Positions 10,262 through 21,400 of a stretch of 64,000 nucleotides of DNA are shown here, in pieces (the stretch's first letter is position 1; each line of letters starts with the position of its first letter). Source of the DNA: Alentia gelatinosa. Lineage: Eukaryota; Annelida; Polychaeta; Phyllodocida; Polynoidae. The stretch lies in the NCBI GenBank assembly GCA_950022655.1, contig OX465588.1, forward strand, positions 25,591,525-25,655,524. Reading direction: 5' to 3'. Under the pieces are notes generated by a model that worked only from the letters and a program-made list of their open reading frames with translations, made no database searches and had not been told where the DNA came from. The translations under genes were made by a program, and so were the position numbers.

Positions 10262-13200
10262 GGAACACGTGCATACATACACGTGCACACATCACATCTG
10301 TCTTCATGGCATCTCCTTCACAGAAAGGTCACTCCACCATACACTGTATTCACCAATTGACACATATAATTACAAATCAACCCTCAAATTCACAAAGATA
10401 CCTGGATTTGAAAGCATGTTCATTGTGTATGCATTGTATACTTCACGTCATGGTATGCGTTTATGTATATGTACACATATTTATATGTAGGCACATATAT
10501 TTATACGTACATGTACTCATCAGGGATCTCATTTTTTGTCAGTCGTTTACACGATTTCGTTCGGTTTGTTGTTTTTTTTGTAATAAAGAAACTCAGTGGT
10601 ATTGAATATGATTTTGTATACATTTGGCATGTGTGTAGAGAACATGCGTGTCACTCTCCTCTGATTTGTCTAACCGGCATACTGTGCTTCTCTTTAGAAA
10701 CGTGTGATATTATACCAATTGATCGAAATTGTATACAGTTCCTACAGTTACAACTCTGACACTTTATAACTCAGGCCGTAGCATATGTAGAGCTTACACA
10801 ATTTCTCACCAAGAAAAATATCTCTTAGTCTAATTACACAGCTGTCAGAACTTGAGGGAATGTTTGTATCCTCCCATCCTCAGAAAAAACCCTGATGTAC
10901 ATTAGGATTTGTGTTTTCTCAAAACTATTGATTTATAATTCGGAAAGTTCTATATGAATTCACCTTGGTAGGAAATTATTGTCTATGAGTCACTTACTAT
11001 ACAATTATATATGATTTGCAGAATGTCTTTGAATTTGAAATTAGTTAGGAGTTTTGCGTCTTAAATATTGGTAGGTGTCGCAAAGAATGACAATCGTTGA
11101 GTGTTAACAATCGTTGAGTGTTATAAATAGAAGCGTTTTTACCCCAATTGTCTTTTTTTTTTTACTGAAGTTCAAACTGTGATTGTCTTACTAACGGTGC
11201 CTTATACACTTGATGGTATTTATTCAAACTGCTGAGGAAAAACAACAAATTGTTACTGTCTGTCACATAACAAGGTCATTCATTGTAATGACAGCTAGCT
11301 GTCACAGAAAATGATGATTGCTGTTGAATTTTATACAAACTGTCAGAAGCATAGAAAATACAATTCTATACAAATTAGTTTCTCGGATAGCAGTGTGTAT
11401 GTACATCACCGGGTGGGGCTCTTTATTATGTGTGTAACATTAGTCACTGAGCTGTACATTTCACTGAATTCAATGACGAGTGGTCCACTTGGGCAAGACG
11501 ATTGTAATGTGACGTCATCGGACTAATTAGATACCATTATGCAAACTGTTTGCCCAGTATCACTAACTTAATGTTTCATAATCATTCAGTAAATAAAGGT
11601 TACAGGAAGTACTTAAACATAACATAAAGTGTTCATGTCTATTTTGCTAAACATATTTCCTAATGACAGTGGTGATAATTCCATGATGATAGTAGTTAAT
11701 ATCATTAAATGACATTATGTAGTAAATCTCAAAATATGAATCTATTACACAAGATTCTTTAATGCAATGCTAATATAGCAATACTGATCTGTTCATCTTT
11801 CTTTTAATAGTTGCAGGCATCCGAGTGAAACCTTTAAACCCTATAAAAACCTATATTTTGATTCTTTAGCCTTTATAAATTATTTGTCAAGGAACCTATA
11901 TAACCTATAAAAACCTATATTTTCAGTGCCATGCAGATTGATGTGTACAGGAAATCTTAGAAATTATCTTGACACAAAGTTAGATTGTCAAATGACAAGA
12001 AATCTACATTATCAGTTTTTTTAAGAGATCATTAAACTGTTTAAGAATCGACTTCTTGCCAGGCTGGCTTGCCTGTTGGAAACTCAACACGTGTATACAT
12101 GCTTGCTGGGTATAACCTGATGAGCCAGACATCCTGACGTCTTGCAATTTAGTACTAGTTACATTTTTTAGACATCAAGAACTGAAAATAAGTGATTAAA
12201 TACATTTTGACTGTTATTATGCTGATTATGTTAACCCAAAAGCCTATGTCTTCGGCCTTGAACAACCTATATTTTGATTTTCAAAACCTATTAAAAAACC
12301 TATATTGAGGAAGCGGGGCACTGGGAGGCCTGTAGTTGTTCTTTGCCAAACCAGGGTTGCCGTAAAATATGAATGTCAAATTTCTCTGATATTTCCTTGA
12401 CATTCCTTTCCTTGATATTTTTCCCTGGGGTTTTAGCCAGGCTGTTGTGTGGTCAACTCACCAGACGGCGCAGTTCATGCCTTGTTAAGCTGGGGTCCGT
12501 TGAATAATCTAGGATCGTACAAGTGGACCCTTTTCTGTAAGCCGTAGACACCCAGGGACGATGTGGGTCAACTTTATTCAACACTCATGGACGATCTTAT
12601 GGGCAGCTAATTCTGTCTTAGCGATCAGACTTAAATATTATCGACTAGTAACACTTGTACAAGGTACAGAAAAGGGACACGAAAACAGAGTTTCATTTTA
12701 GGGAGCGTAAACAAACTGATTGTGGAAGTATATCAATGCAAAAAAGTCCACCAAGGCTGCGCTGCATCTAATGCCACACCTCAGCCTGTAGCATCTCTAC
12801 CTTTTTTCTTTTTTTTGGTAAGTCTTTTATTGCATTCAATGTTGTACATTGTTCTTCCTTGCAAATGTGACAGAGTATGAAAACCACCACCAACAGTTAA
12901 ATGATATATACAATGAACCTCATTAAATGGGATATAAATGCAGAGCTTATTCACTTGGATATTCAAGTCTGTCTGCTCTGCATAAAATGTTATGGAGTTG
13001 TTACACAATGAGATTGCAAATTTTTAAAGAGATACACTTCCAAAGTTTGTTTACACTCCCTTTTCCACTTTGCATATGACCATATATGGCAAACTCTGTT
13101 TCCGTGTAGATTATTAAACGGGCCCCTGGTCTGTGCGCCTCCTAGCGGTTTGTGAAAGAGACTAAGCGAGAAACACGAGGTGGCAGCACGAAAAGCTGAG

Positions 13201-13307
13201 AGGGGAAACTTGTAAATGTACCGAATTGAACGATGTACTTATGGAAAGAAGGAAACCCACCTGGCCTTGATAAGAGAGACGCCTTTAGCTTGATTTAGTC
13301 ATTCTCC
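10262..13307. other. Intergenic DNA with AACCTATA-rich patches
   Basis: No gene recognised. Two short clusters of ACCTATAAAAACCTATATTTT (11838-11928) and AACCTATATTTTG (12263-12307) look like remnants of one decayed repeat. Inverted 12-mers CCCTTTTCTGTA (12527) and TACAGAAAAGGG (12666) might bound a small element of about 150 bp. Confidence 0.45.
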
Positions 13308-13724
13308 CAGGGTTCGTACAGAGCCTGGAAAACCTGGATAAGCCTGGAATTAAACTTTTGGGTTTTCCAGGCCTGGAAAACTCACAGAGAGCCTGGAAAA
13401 ACCTGGAAATTTTAGTTTTTTAGTCTATGACATTCTGGTCATTATTAGCTCCTGTTAACTACGGTACTTCACTGCCTACGAAATTTCAGTGACTTGGATT
13501 AAATAGTTCCAAAAATCCTATTTTTGACCATGTATAACAAATTGCTAATAATATAACATGGATTTGATTATTTGTCTTCATATTTTAAGATACAGAAAGC
13601 TTTAGCGAAATTTGGTGATGAATCAGACATGGTTTTAAAAAGAGTGACCAGATGTGCCTGGAAAAAAATATTAGAGCCTGGAAAAAGCCTGGAATTTTAT
13701 TGGGCTGTCTATGTACGAACCCTG
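13308..13724. mobile_element. hAT-type MITE with GCCTGGAAAA repeats
   Basis: Terminal inverted repeats CAGGGTTCGTACA and TGTACGAACCCTG, 417 bp apart end to end. CAG-starting termini are typical of hAT elements. The interior has several AGCCTGGAAAA-AACCTGG subrepeats and no coding capacity. Flanks share only TTCTC, so any 8-bp target duplication has decayed. Confidence 0.85.
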
Positions 13725-14045
13725 TTCTCACACTGGTGACTATAGAGACACCAGGGGTCTCTTACATCGACCGTTTCCCCGCCCCTCTCAAAGTTGGTAT
13801 TTGCTGGGGAGAGAGGGGGAAGCAGTAGAATCTTCTGTTGTTATATTTCCGTCCAAGGTAACTTAAAAACAAATTCAGGGTGCCATAACCAAGCACCCAC
13901 CCACCTGCAGTAAGTATTCGTTACTCATAGTTAGACAACTCAACCTTGGATCCCCTCTACGTTTTGGTGTATGACAATAGCATCCGCTGCATTAAAACAT
14001 CTATAAAAGCAGTAGGGAAATTAAAGGGGGATGGGGTCGCGTGCA

Positions 14046-14098
14046 GTATCATTGGGGGGGGGGGGGGGGGGGGGCTGCCTGCATAGCCCCCAATGATA
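14046..14098. repeat. Poly-G tract inside an inverted repeat
   Basis: 21 G (14054-14074) preceded by ATCATT and followed at about 14087-14097 by CCCCCAATGAT, the complement of the left flank. The G-run therefore sits inside a fold-back. Confidence 0.85.
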
Positions 14099-15255
14099 GC
14101 GCCCAACACCACCTCTTTTTAAAACCTTCCCTCCCTCCCTATTAGCAGCCTTCGGAGCAGGGTCTTTGTACTACCGTAAAGTTGGTCTTCAATGAATCTA
14201 TACACGAACAGCTCTGGCTACATACATGTCCCTTTAGTAAATTCACTCATCCGTGGGCATCTTATGGTGAACTAGCTAGACTGTATATTTGACACTGAGC
14301 AAAGTTAGGACATGGCATGGGCTATAAAAGGTGGTATTTGCCGGGCTTGGGCCTTTAAACAGTTTCTTAGATTGTATCTATTATATTAGCTGATAGATGA
14401 GGCACTTAATTATGTATGATATTATCACAAGGAATTGAGACACTCAATTAAGAATCAATAGTTCGAACTTGCCTTAAGCAATTATTAGGCTGTATGAACT
14501 ACATGTAGGAATAATATAAACATTTGTATAGGAAACTTTTCTTAAAGGTAGCGAAAAGGGATATATGTGTCCCTTTTCACTACCTACACCATTAGAATAT
14601 AGCCTACATGTACATGCATATTCTATTGATGTCTGGAAACATTGAAGTTGGAAACTTTCCGATACCCCTTTGTTTCTACTCTTTATCACTATCATGATGG
14701 TTTCATACAAAAATCAAAAAGGAAAACCATACACATTTCATATGGGCATTGTCAATTTCTTTCTTAAATACATACTGAAGCAGCTAATTTAGAAATGGTC
14801 GAAGGCCTAATGAGGGAAATACTCTAGCAGCCCGTTTAGTAATCAATTGGTTGGAGCCCGCAAGTGTTCCCTTTTATGTTGTAGAGATTTCTAAATACAG
14901 GTTTTAAAAATAGTGCGAGATTTGGTCACGCTCCATGCACACATTCACATCTCATCTCGCCATCCAGGTCACAAACTCGACTAGTAGTAAGTTGTACCTA
15001 CTGGAGCCAGTGGTCCGGAGATACTGGGACAGAACAGAGGCCTTATCACCAGCAAGGACTCGCTAGTTATAGGACTTTATCTTATCACCTCACTAAAAGC
15101 AGACTAATTCCCACCATCAATAGGCCTACTACCAGATAGTCGTCAGTTCAAGCGTTGTAACGAACCATAGTTCTGCTGTCAGTGAAAGTTACACTGTCAG
15201 TGTCGGTGTCACCTACACTGCGTACGCACGGAGGAGACCGCCACAAAGACCGGCG
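14099..15255. other. SRD5A3 upstream region
   Basis: No repeat or ORF of note. The last about 100 bases before the ATG become GC-richer and presumably hold the promoter and 5' UTR, but no TATA box at a sensible distance is visible. Confidence 0.45.
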
Positions 15256-15446
15256 ATGGAGCTTGGCGACTGGGCTTCCCTCCAGGGGCTTACCGTGCTC
15301 CATGTGTGGCTGCTGGCCCAGCTCGTGCTTGTGGGCACGGCCCTACTCGGCCATGTGACACAGGGCACTAGTGTGCAGTTGAAAACGGACCCACCTGGGC
15401 CGGGCGAGCAGGAAACCCGGCCGAGATTTTACCAGTTCAGAAAGAG
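15256..15446 (+). CDS. SRD5A3: SRD5A3 exon 1
   Basis: Residues 1-63: a first membrane helix (VLHVWLLAQLVLVGTALLG), then a hydrophilic loop ending RPRFYQFRK. Donor GTGAGT at 15447; two bases of an Arg codon carry over. Confidence 0.9.
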
Positions 15447-18400
15447 GTGAGTATTTCTCCACAGGCCGCCTGAAGCTTCCCGCTTGTCACCCACAGACAG
15501 CCGCAGCGCTGTGCTCAGCTGTCAGGGTCTGACCTGAAACTGGGTCACGTTATGGCCTGTTTAACGTGAAGATGAGTGGTTGTTTTTCATGTTGCACAGA
15601 CCCTGCCGCTCTCCGGTAACAAAGTGAAAAATTGCAGATTAATATAAGTTTGTCAACGCCATTAGTTCCATCATGGACATAAATCTCTAGATATACAGAG
15701 ATACACTGTCCATGGTTCCATTATTGTCAGAACAAACAATTATATCAAACAACCGAATGTAACTCACCACGGAACCTGTAGACTTTCTTCTCTCTTGTTT
15801 TTGAAGCAAGAAGGGGTTTAACATTTTATAAGATTTCTTACAACTGTAGTACACATTCCAACAACATAGAAAGGAAAAAAAATCTGGTTCAAACCGGAAG
15901 GGGTGGAGGCAGAAATGCCGAAACCGAGTCCGCCAGGGAAAATTTGATCATAACATAGAAATCCATACATGTTCGTTTTAACCTATATTCTCGGTGTGGT
16001 CATTTTCTATTCCTTTCCTCTTTTATTTCTAAATTTTAAGAATTTGTCTAAGCTAAGCTATTCCTAACTGACTTGGATTTCCCAGATTGCCACCCGTCTG
16101 ATATCTCCTATAAGTTCTGTAATCTTTCTTTGCACAGTTGTCCGAAATCGTTTCTTTCATGTTTTCTTTCAGGGAACATGAAATACATACTAGTTTGTTT
16201 TTTTCAAAGGATATGCAAACTCAATGTACCCGGTATACATAGTTTCACTCAGAGGGTTTGGCTAAACTTGCCAGTGTAACCAGCCCTTTCACACAACCCC
16301 AATGGAGATGAGGGCGAGAATATGGCTAAACCTACCACTTCATTGAATACGCTTTCCAGAGGACACATCATAAGAAGGAAGTGCATCGAGATCCAAAGCC
16401 GCTGGAAATATTACATCAGTTGTGGTTTCGAAATACGTAGCAAATCAAGATGAATGGCATATTTTCAGTACTATGGATCGAGTGCGGTCAATATTTTATC
16501 CCACCCATATCACAGACTAATTGGCTAACATTTGTGACATCATCCATATCAAGTTTTTTTTACAATGCTCCTTGGGCGTTGAGTATGAGTTCCCAATGTT
16601 AAATCTATGGGGAAAAATAGCATGAGTGAGATAAAGGCCTACTTCCTCATTGTTTTCGTTTATTGGGATACACGGAATGAGAGAGTCAGACTCAAAACAC
16701 CATTTACGGAGGCCAGTAAGAGCGAGGCGTAGTGCTAAAGCTCTGGGGATTCAAGGCTAGGATTTCGTTTTCGGTCTCATTTGCTATTATTAAAGTGCAC
16801 TTTGCTACAATCGTCCTGAAGAAGTTTGTATCGAATCAAAGATGACAGACGTTGAGTGTTTGAACAATATACATTTAAAAGATTGGAGAGTGAGAGATAT
16901 AATCTCAAACCTATACAGTCAAAGTACTGGGTGCCACTAACCGGAAATGATGCTTTGAGCATGGGTATCTGCTGCCTCAGTGGACTCACTGTAGCTCCCA
17001 TATACGTACATACTTTAGCATTGGTTTCAGTTATCAGGATAGAGTATCGCATTGCTTTGATTCATGTAATATATCATTGGCTATTTAATAGGAGGTATCT
17101 ATTGGTTTCGCTTTTCAGAGTACATACATACTATCTCATTGGGTTTTTATGGACTGCATGGATCGCCTGGAACGTCTATAAAGGATGTTGCCTGGGAAGA
17201 GCCCCCAGTGAGCGACTCTCCAATCTTCTAGACTTCTTAACAAATCCCAGAAAGCAAACAGTAGGTAAGAATCTCGTTTCGGATATTTATGTTTTTAGGG
17301 CCACACAAAAAGATGAATCAATCCTATGAGATCATAAATAAAAAACTTCGTGGTTGGTTAACAGTAGTAGGGGCTGCTGAGAGGATCCCTCACCGTTTAC
17401 AAGCCAAATCGCAATACGATAAACCCACCAGAAGCCTTGACTAGCTTAGCACTTCCCTACACTTTTACCATTATCCATAAAAAAACATAATACAAAGGCA
17501 AAAACCGTTGAATCAATTTATATATCAGGAAACTGCTTTCAAGTTTATCAACGCCATTGCGTCACATTCAATTGGGTATAAATAAATGGCGATTACATTA
17601 AAGTCGAGTGACCCGTTTTTTTTAGACGGGATAATCGTTAATAGCGACCGTTTTGTAATTATCATACATTTGCAATAATTATCAAACCATTGGGCCCAAT
17701 GGTCGTTGAAAACTCAAGATATCTTTCATAATCCCGATTTATGATTATCCCGTCTACGCACTCATATTGTGTCTTATGCTGGTGCGAAGATACTATCTTA
17801 AGCGAGCAGCAACGTTGATATAATCTGCCAAGATATCTAGTGTTTTAGCAAAGAAACGATTCGGGAAAAGTTTCGAATTTGCTCACAAGGATTCCCTGTA
17901 AACCCTCCCTGAATTACCCGGTTATCTCGCGCCCCTACACCGAACATGAATGCTGAATAAAAAAACACACCTGTGTCTTATCCTTCACCTACAGATTCGA
18001 CATGCATGTTCCTGGCTCTGGGAGTTTTCCTGTTGCACCTGGCACGCCGCCTACAGGAAGCTATGTGTGTCAGTATCTTCTCTCGCCGACAACTGCTCAG
18101 TCCTCTAGATCTCTTCTGGAGTTTTTGCTTTTACCTGACGGCAGGCGTCGCCATCGTCGCTGATGGGCCCGCGTTGCAGCTGCTGGATTGTAAGTGTGAA
18201 TACTGATATAAAAAATGGTTTAGGCTAAGAAATACATTCCCTAATGTCAGGGAAAATGATGAAACACTGACATTAACCACCGTTCTTTCAGAATTTGAAT
18301 CCGGATTAAGAAGGCACTACTGTCGAATGGGTCTGACTGGAGCGTAGGCCTAGTTGATATTATAAAGAGGGCGGCGAACCTGTGTGTATGGCAAGTGTAT

Positions 18401-21400
18401 TAAGCAGAGTAATACAGTCCATTGACACAGAACTAAATCATAACTGTCACGCCATATGCATATACATTAAGCTGTCGTCGCAAGATCCTGGCGTTAACAA
18501 GACGCGCTTCATCGAAATACTGCCAGCCGTAATAATATCCCTACTGTAATGTACCATAAGATGCATGAATATACGGAGGATAAGAATACTTTAAAAGATT
18601 TCGCTTGGAATTAAATTCATCATGAAGGCAAGTAGAAATGTGACACCGTGACTTGACACCGGAAAACAATGGACATGGGGCAGGGGAGAGCTTGACAACT
18701 TTTGGGATATAGTGGAGCCCTGAAAAGGGCCAGTGTGAGATGGGCCCTGAAAAGGGCCAGTCTGAGGAGGGCCCTGAAAAGGGCCAGTCTGAGACGGGCC
18801 TTTTTTGTGCGGAGAGGCCTGGGACACAGCCACGGCCGACAGATGTCGACGTGGTGGTTAGTGGCGCGTCCAGTGGGTGTGCTGCACCTGGTGAGTACAG
18901 AGGACAGCCATGTGGAACTGGCGCATCCGTAGCACGTCCAGCATCTCTGACCACGTCTCCAGGGCTGCCTCCTCTATGGCCTCCCTCCCCTCCTCCATGG
19001 CCTCCTCCTCTTCCTCCTCCAGCTCCTCCTCGGGGATGAGGGCGGCCGGGGCGTCCTGCGCCGCTCGGCGGGCCAGCGCCGACACCGCCTCCAGGCCCGC
19101 CTGCAGCTTGAGCGTGCGCAGGAAGACGAAGGTAGGACGGTGGTCGTCGAGGGCCCGCGTGAACTGCACCATCTCCCGGCGGACCCTGGAGTCGAGCAGA
19201 CGCACGGTGTTGGGCAGGAAGCTGATCGGGGTGCTGGCGGTAGTCGTCATGGTCAGTTTGTCTGATCTGGTGGTGTGTTCGTCACGGGATGGCGTTTCAC
19301 AGTGGAGTGATGGACTGGAGACTGGTGGCCGCCGTTTTATACCGTGTTACCCACCCCCGACCCCACCAACCCCGCGACACTGTGAAGCCTGCGCCCTCAG
19401 GTACCCTGACCTTCAAACGCCCCGCACCCCGAGGTGGCGGATGGGCGCTCGGCAGCGCAGCGCCGGAAGGAGAGGGCTTCTCCCGTTAGATGTTCTTTGA
19501 GAGGACCTCTCCTGTGAAGATGGCCTCCTGCGACTGGCGGTTCAGCCACCGTTACGCATCGCTGCAGCGGGCTGCGCCGTACCGCCAGTCAGGCGGCACG
19601 GCTGAAGGTGTCCCGCTTTGATGGACGGGACTTCGCCGACCTGAGTTCACAAGTACGCACTGCCGGGTCACGTGATCGTAACGGAGGGGATTGAGAGAAA
19701 CCCATGGAAAGCGTAACCCAGAGGGCTCACTAAACTACCCCGCTATTATTACCATATACCATCAATATCATAAGTGTCCCATGAACATGTTTGATACCTA
19801 TTCATAAAACGACCCCCTTACTGGCACGTTAACTCAGATTGATATATCTATCCCTGGTGAAGTAGTTGGGGATGGTGGTGGAGGTAGGGGGTGAGGCTAA
19901 TATACGTGTTTTACCATTTGTATGTTTGGTGTAACCGACATTGTTTTCTGAATACATGTATCAAGTTATACGACATCTATGGCGAAATCCTTCAATATGA
20001 ATAAGAGTAATGCACTTATTCCCTCTATATTATTTATATAGTAAAGTATTTAACATTAATATATAGAAATGTTCAGTCATCAGTCTTTATCCTACTACAT
20101 CTTCTCGTTATTGGAACACTCGAGAGTAGACCCCTATATGTTTATATCTAGGTCCCTTAGTATTTCACAATGGACACTGAACTCTAGAGAATACAGTGTC
20201 CATGATTTCACCATTGAGTGAATCAAACCGAACAGTGTGTATTCAAATTTTAATGTATGGGTTCTGACATATTCGTTTTTGTTTTTGTTCCTTGTTGTTT
20301 TTTCTAGATATTTTTTTTATAAAAGTTAGGCGAACTTCCTAATTGATTATGTATGGGGAGGTTCCTCGTATAGTGAACGCTAAATGGCTACCATATACAT
20401 GTGTACAATGAAACCCCGTGTAAGTGTTCACCCTCCGTTCAATATAAAGTGTACATAAGTGTTACTTTACGTCTAGGCACGCACTTGGATACAAGTCCAT
20501 GATGTAAGACAAACGTCCGGTCGGAATGCAAGACTGAAAGGACATGCACAGTGCATATAATGGAAGTCTGTTGGAAATAATCCTATATTTCACTTATAGT
20601 TGCATTTTTTCTGCGAATTTATACGGTATGTGGATTATCGAGGCTTATAGGCCTATGTATATAATGCGTGTCGTAAGGTATCATTATTTATCCCAACCCA
20701 TCGACCAATTTTAGCCATAGGAATAACACTAGAAAAATACTCCACGAAATCCCAGGTAAAGTGAAAATACTACTCCATGATCGGGGCGTAGTTAATACGA
20801 GATGACGTCATAGGCGATTGACCAATCAGCGGCCAGGATTTCAGAGAGAAGACATGACAAGATATCTAAATGTCCCTAACACAATGAAAGGGGTGAGATA
20901 AATCCAGAATTGCACTCGAATCGTAAAATAAAGAATACTCCACTCGCTAGTATGCACTGTAATCGTCACTCGGCTTCGCTGCGATGACGATTGCGGAGTA
21001 TCCAAACTCGTGGAGTATTGTCTATTTATGCGATTCTCGATACAGTTCTATATAAATCTGACACACGGCATCACTAGGCCTCTTGACTCATTCAGAGTAA
21101 TCCTGATCCACAAACTATAAATAAAATAGGACTCCACTAGGCGAATCACCATTCGTTCTAACGAAGTAGTCCATATTAGAGGTGATCCGCTGATATGAGT
21201 AAAAAAGATATCAACAAAGAGGGATCCAATTCCGGTAAATTGGTCTTAGTCGCTGGGTGGTCTACTTATCAGGATACTACAGTACATAATGCCGTCAGTC
21301 ACCAGCAGCTTTTTGCTGCATTCCTCTACCAACTCTCCCAGCAGAGGTGCCCTCTCTCTGGACGTTGCCTCAGATGGTAGAAACAGGTGGGAAGTCTCTG

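Noticed and set aside
16856..17329. 157-codon plus-strand ORF read as a single gene
   Set aside because: Only 17119-17264 is exon 2 of SRD5A3. The part before it is intron that happens to be open, and it is not needed for the protein.
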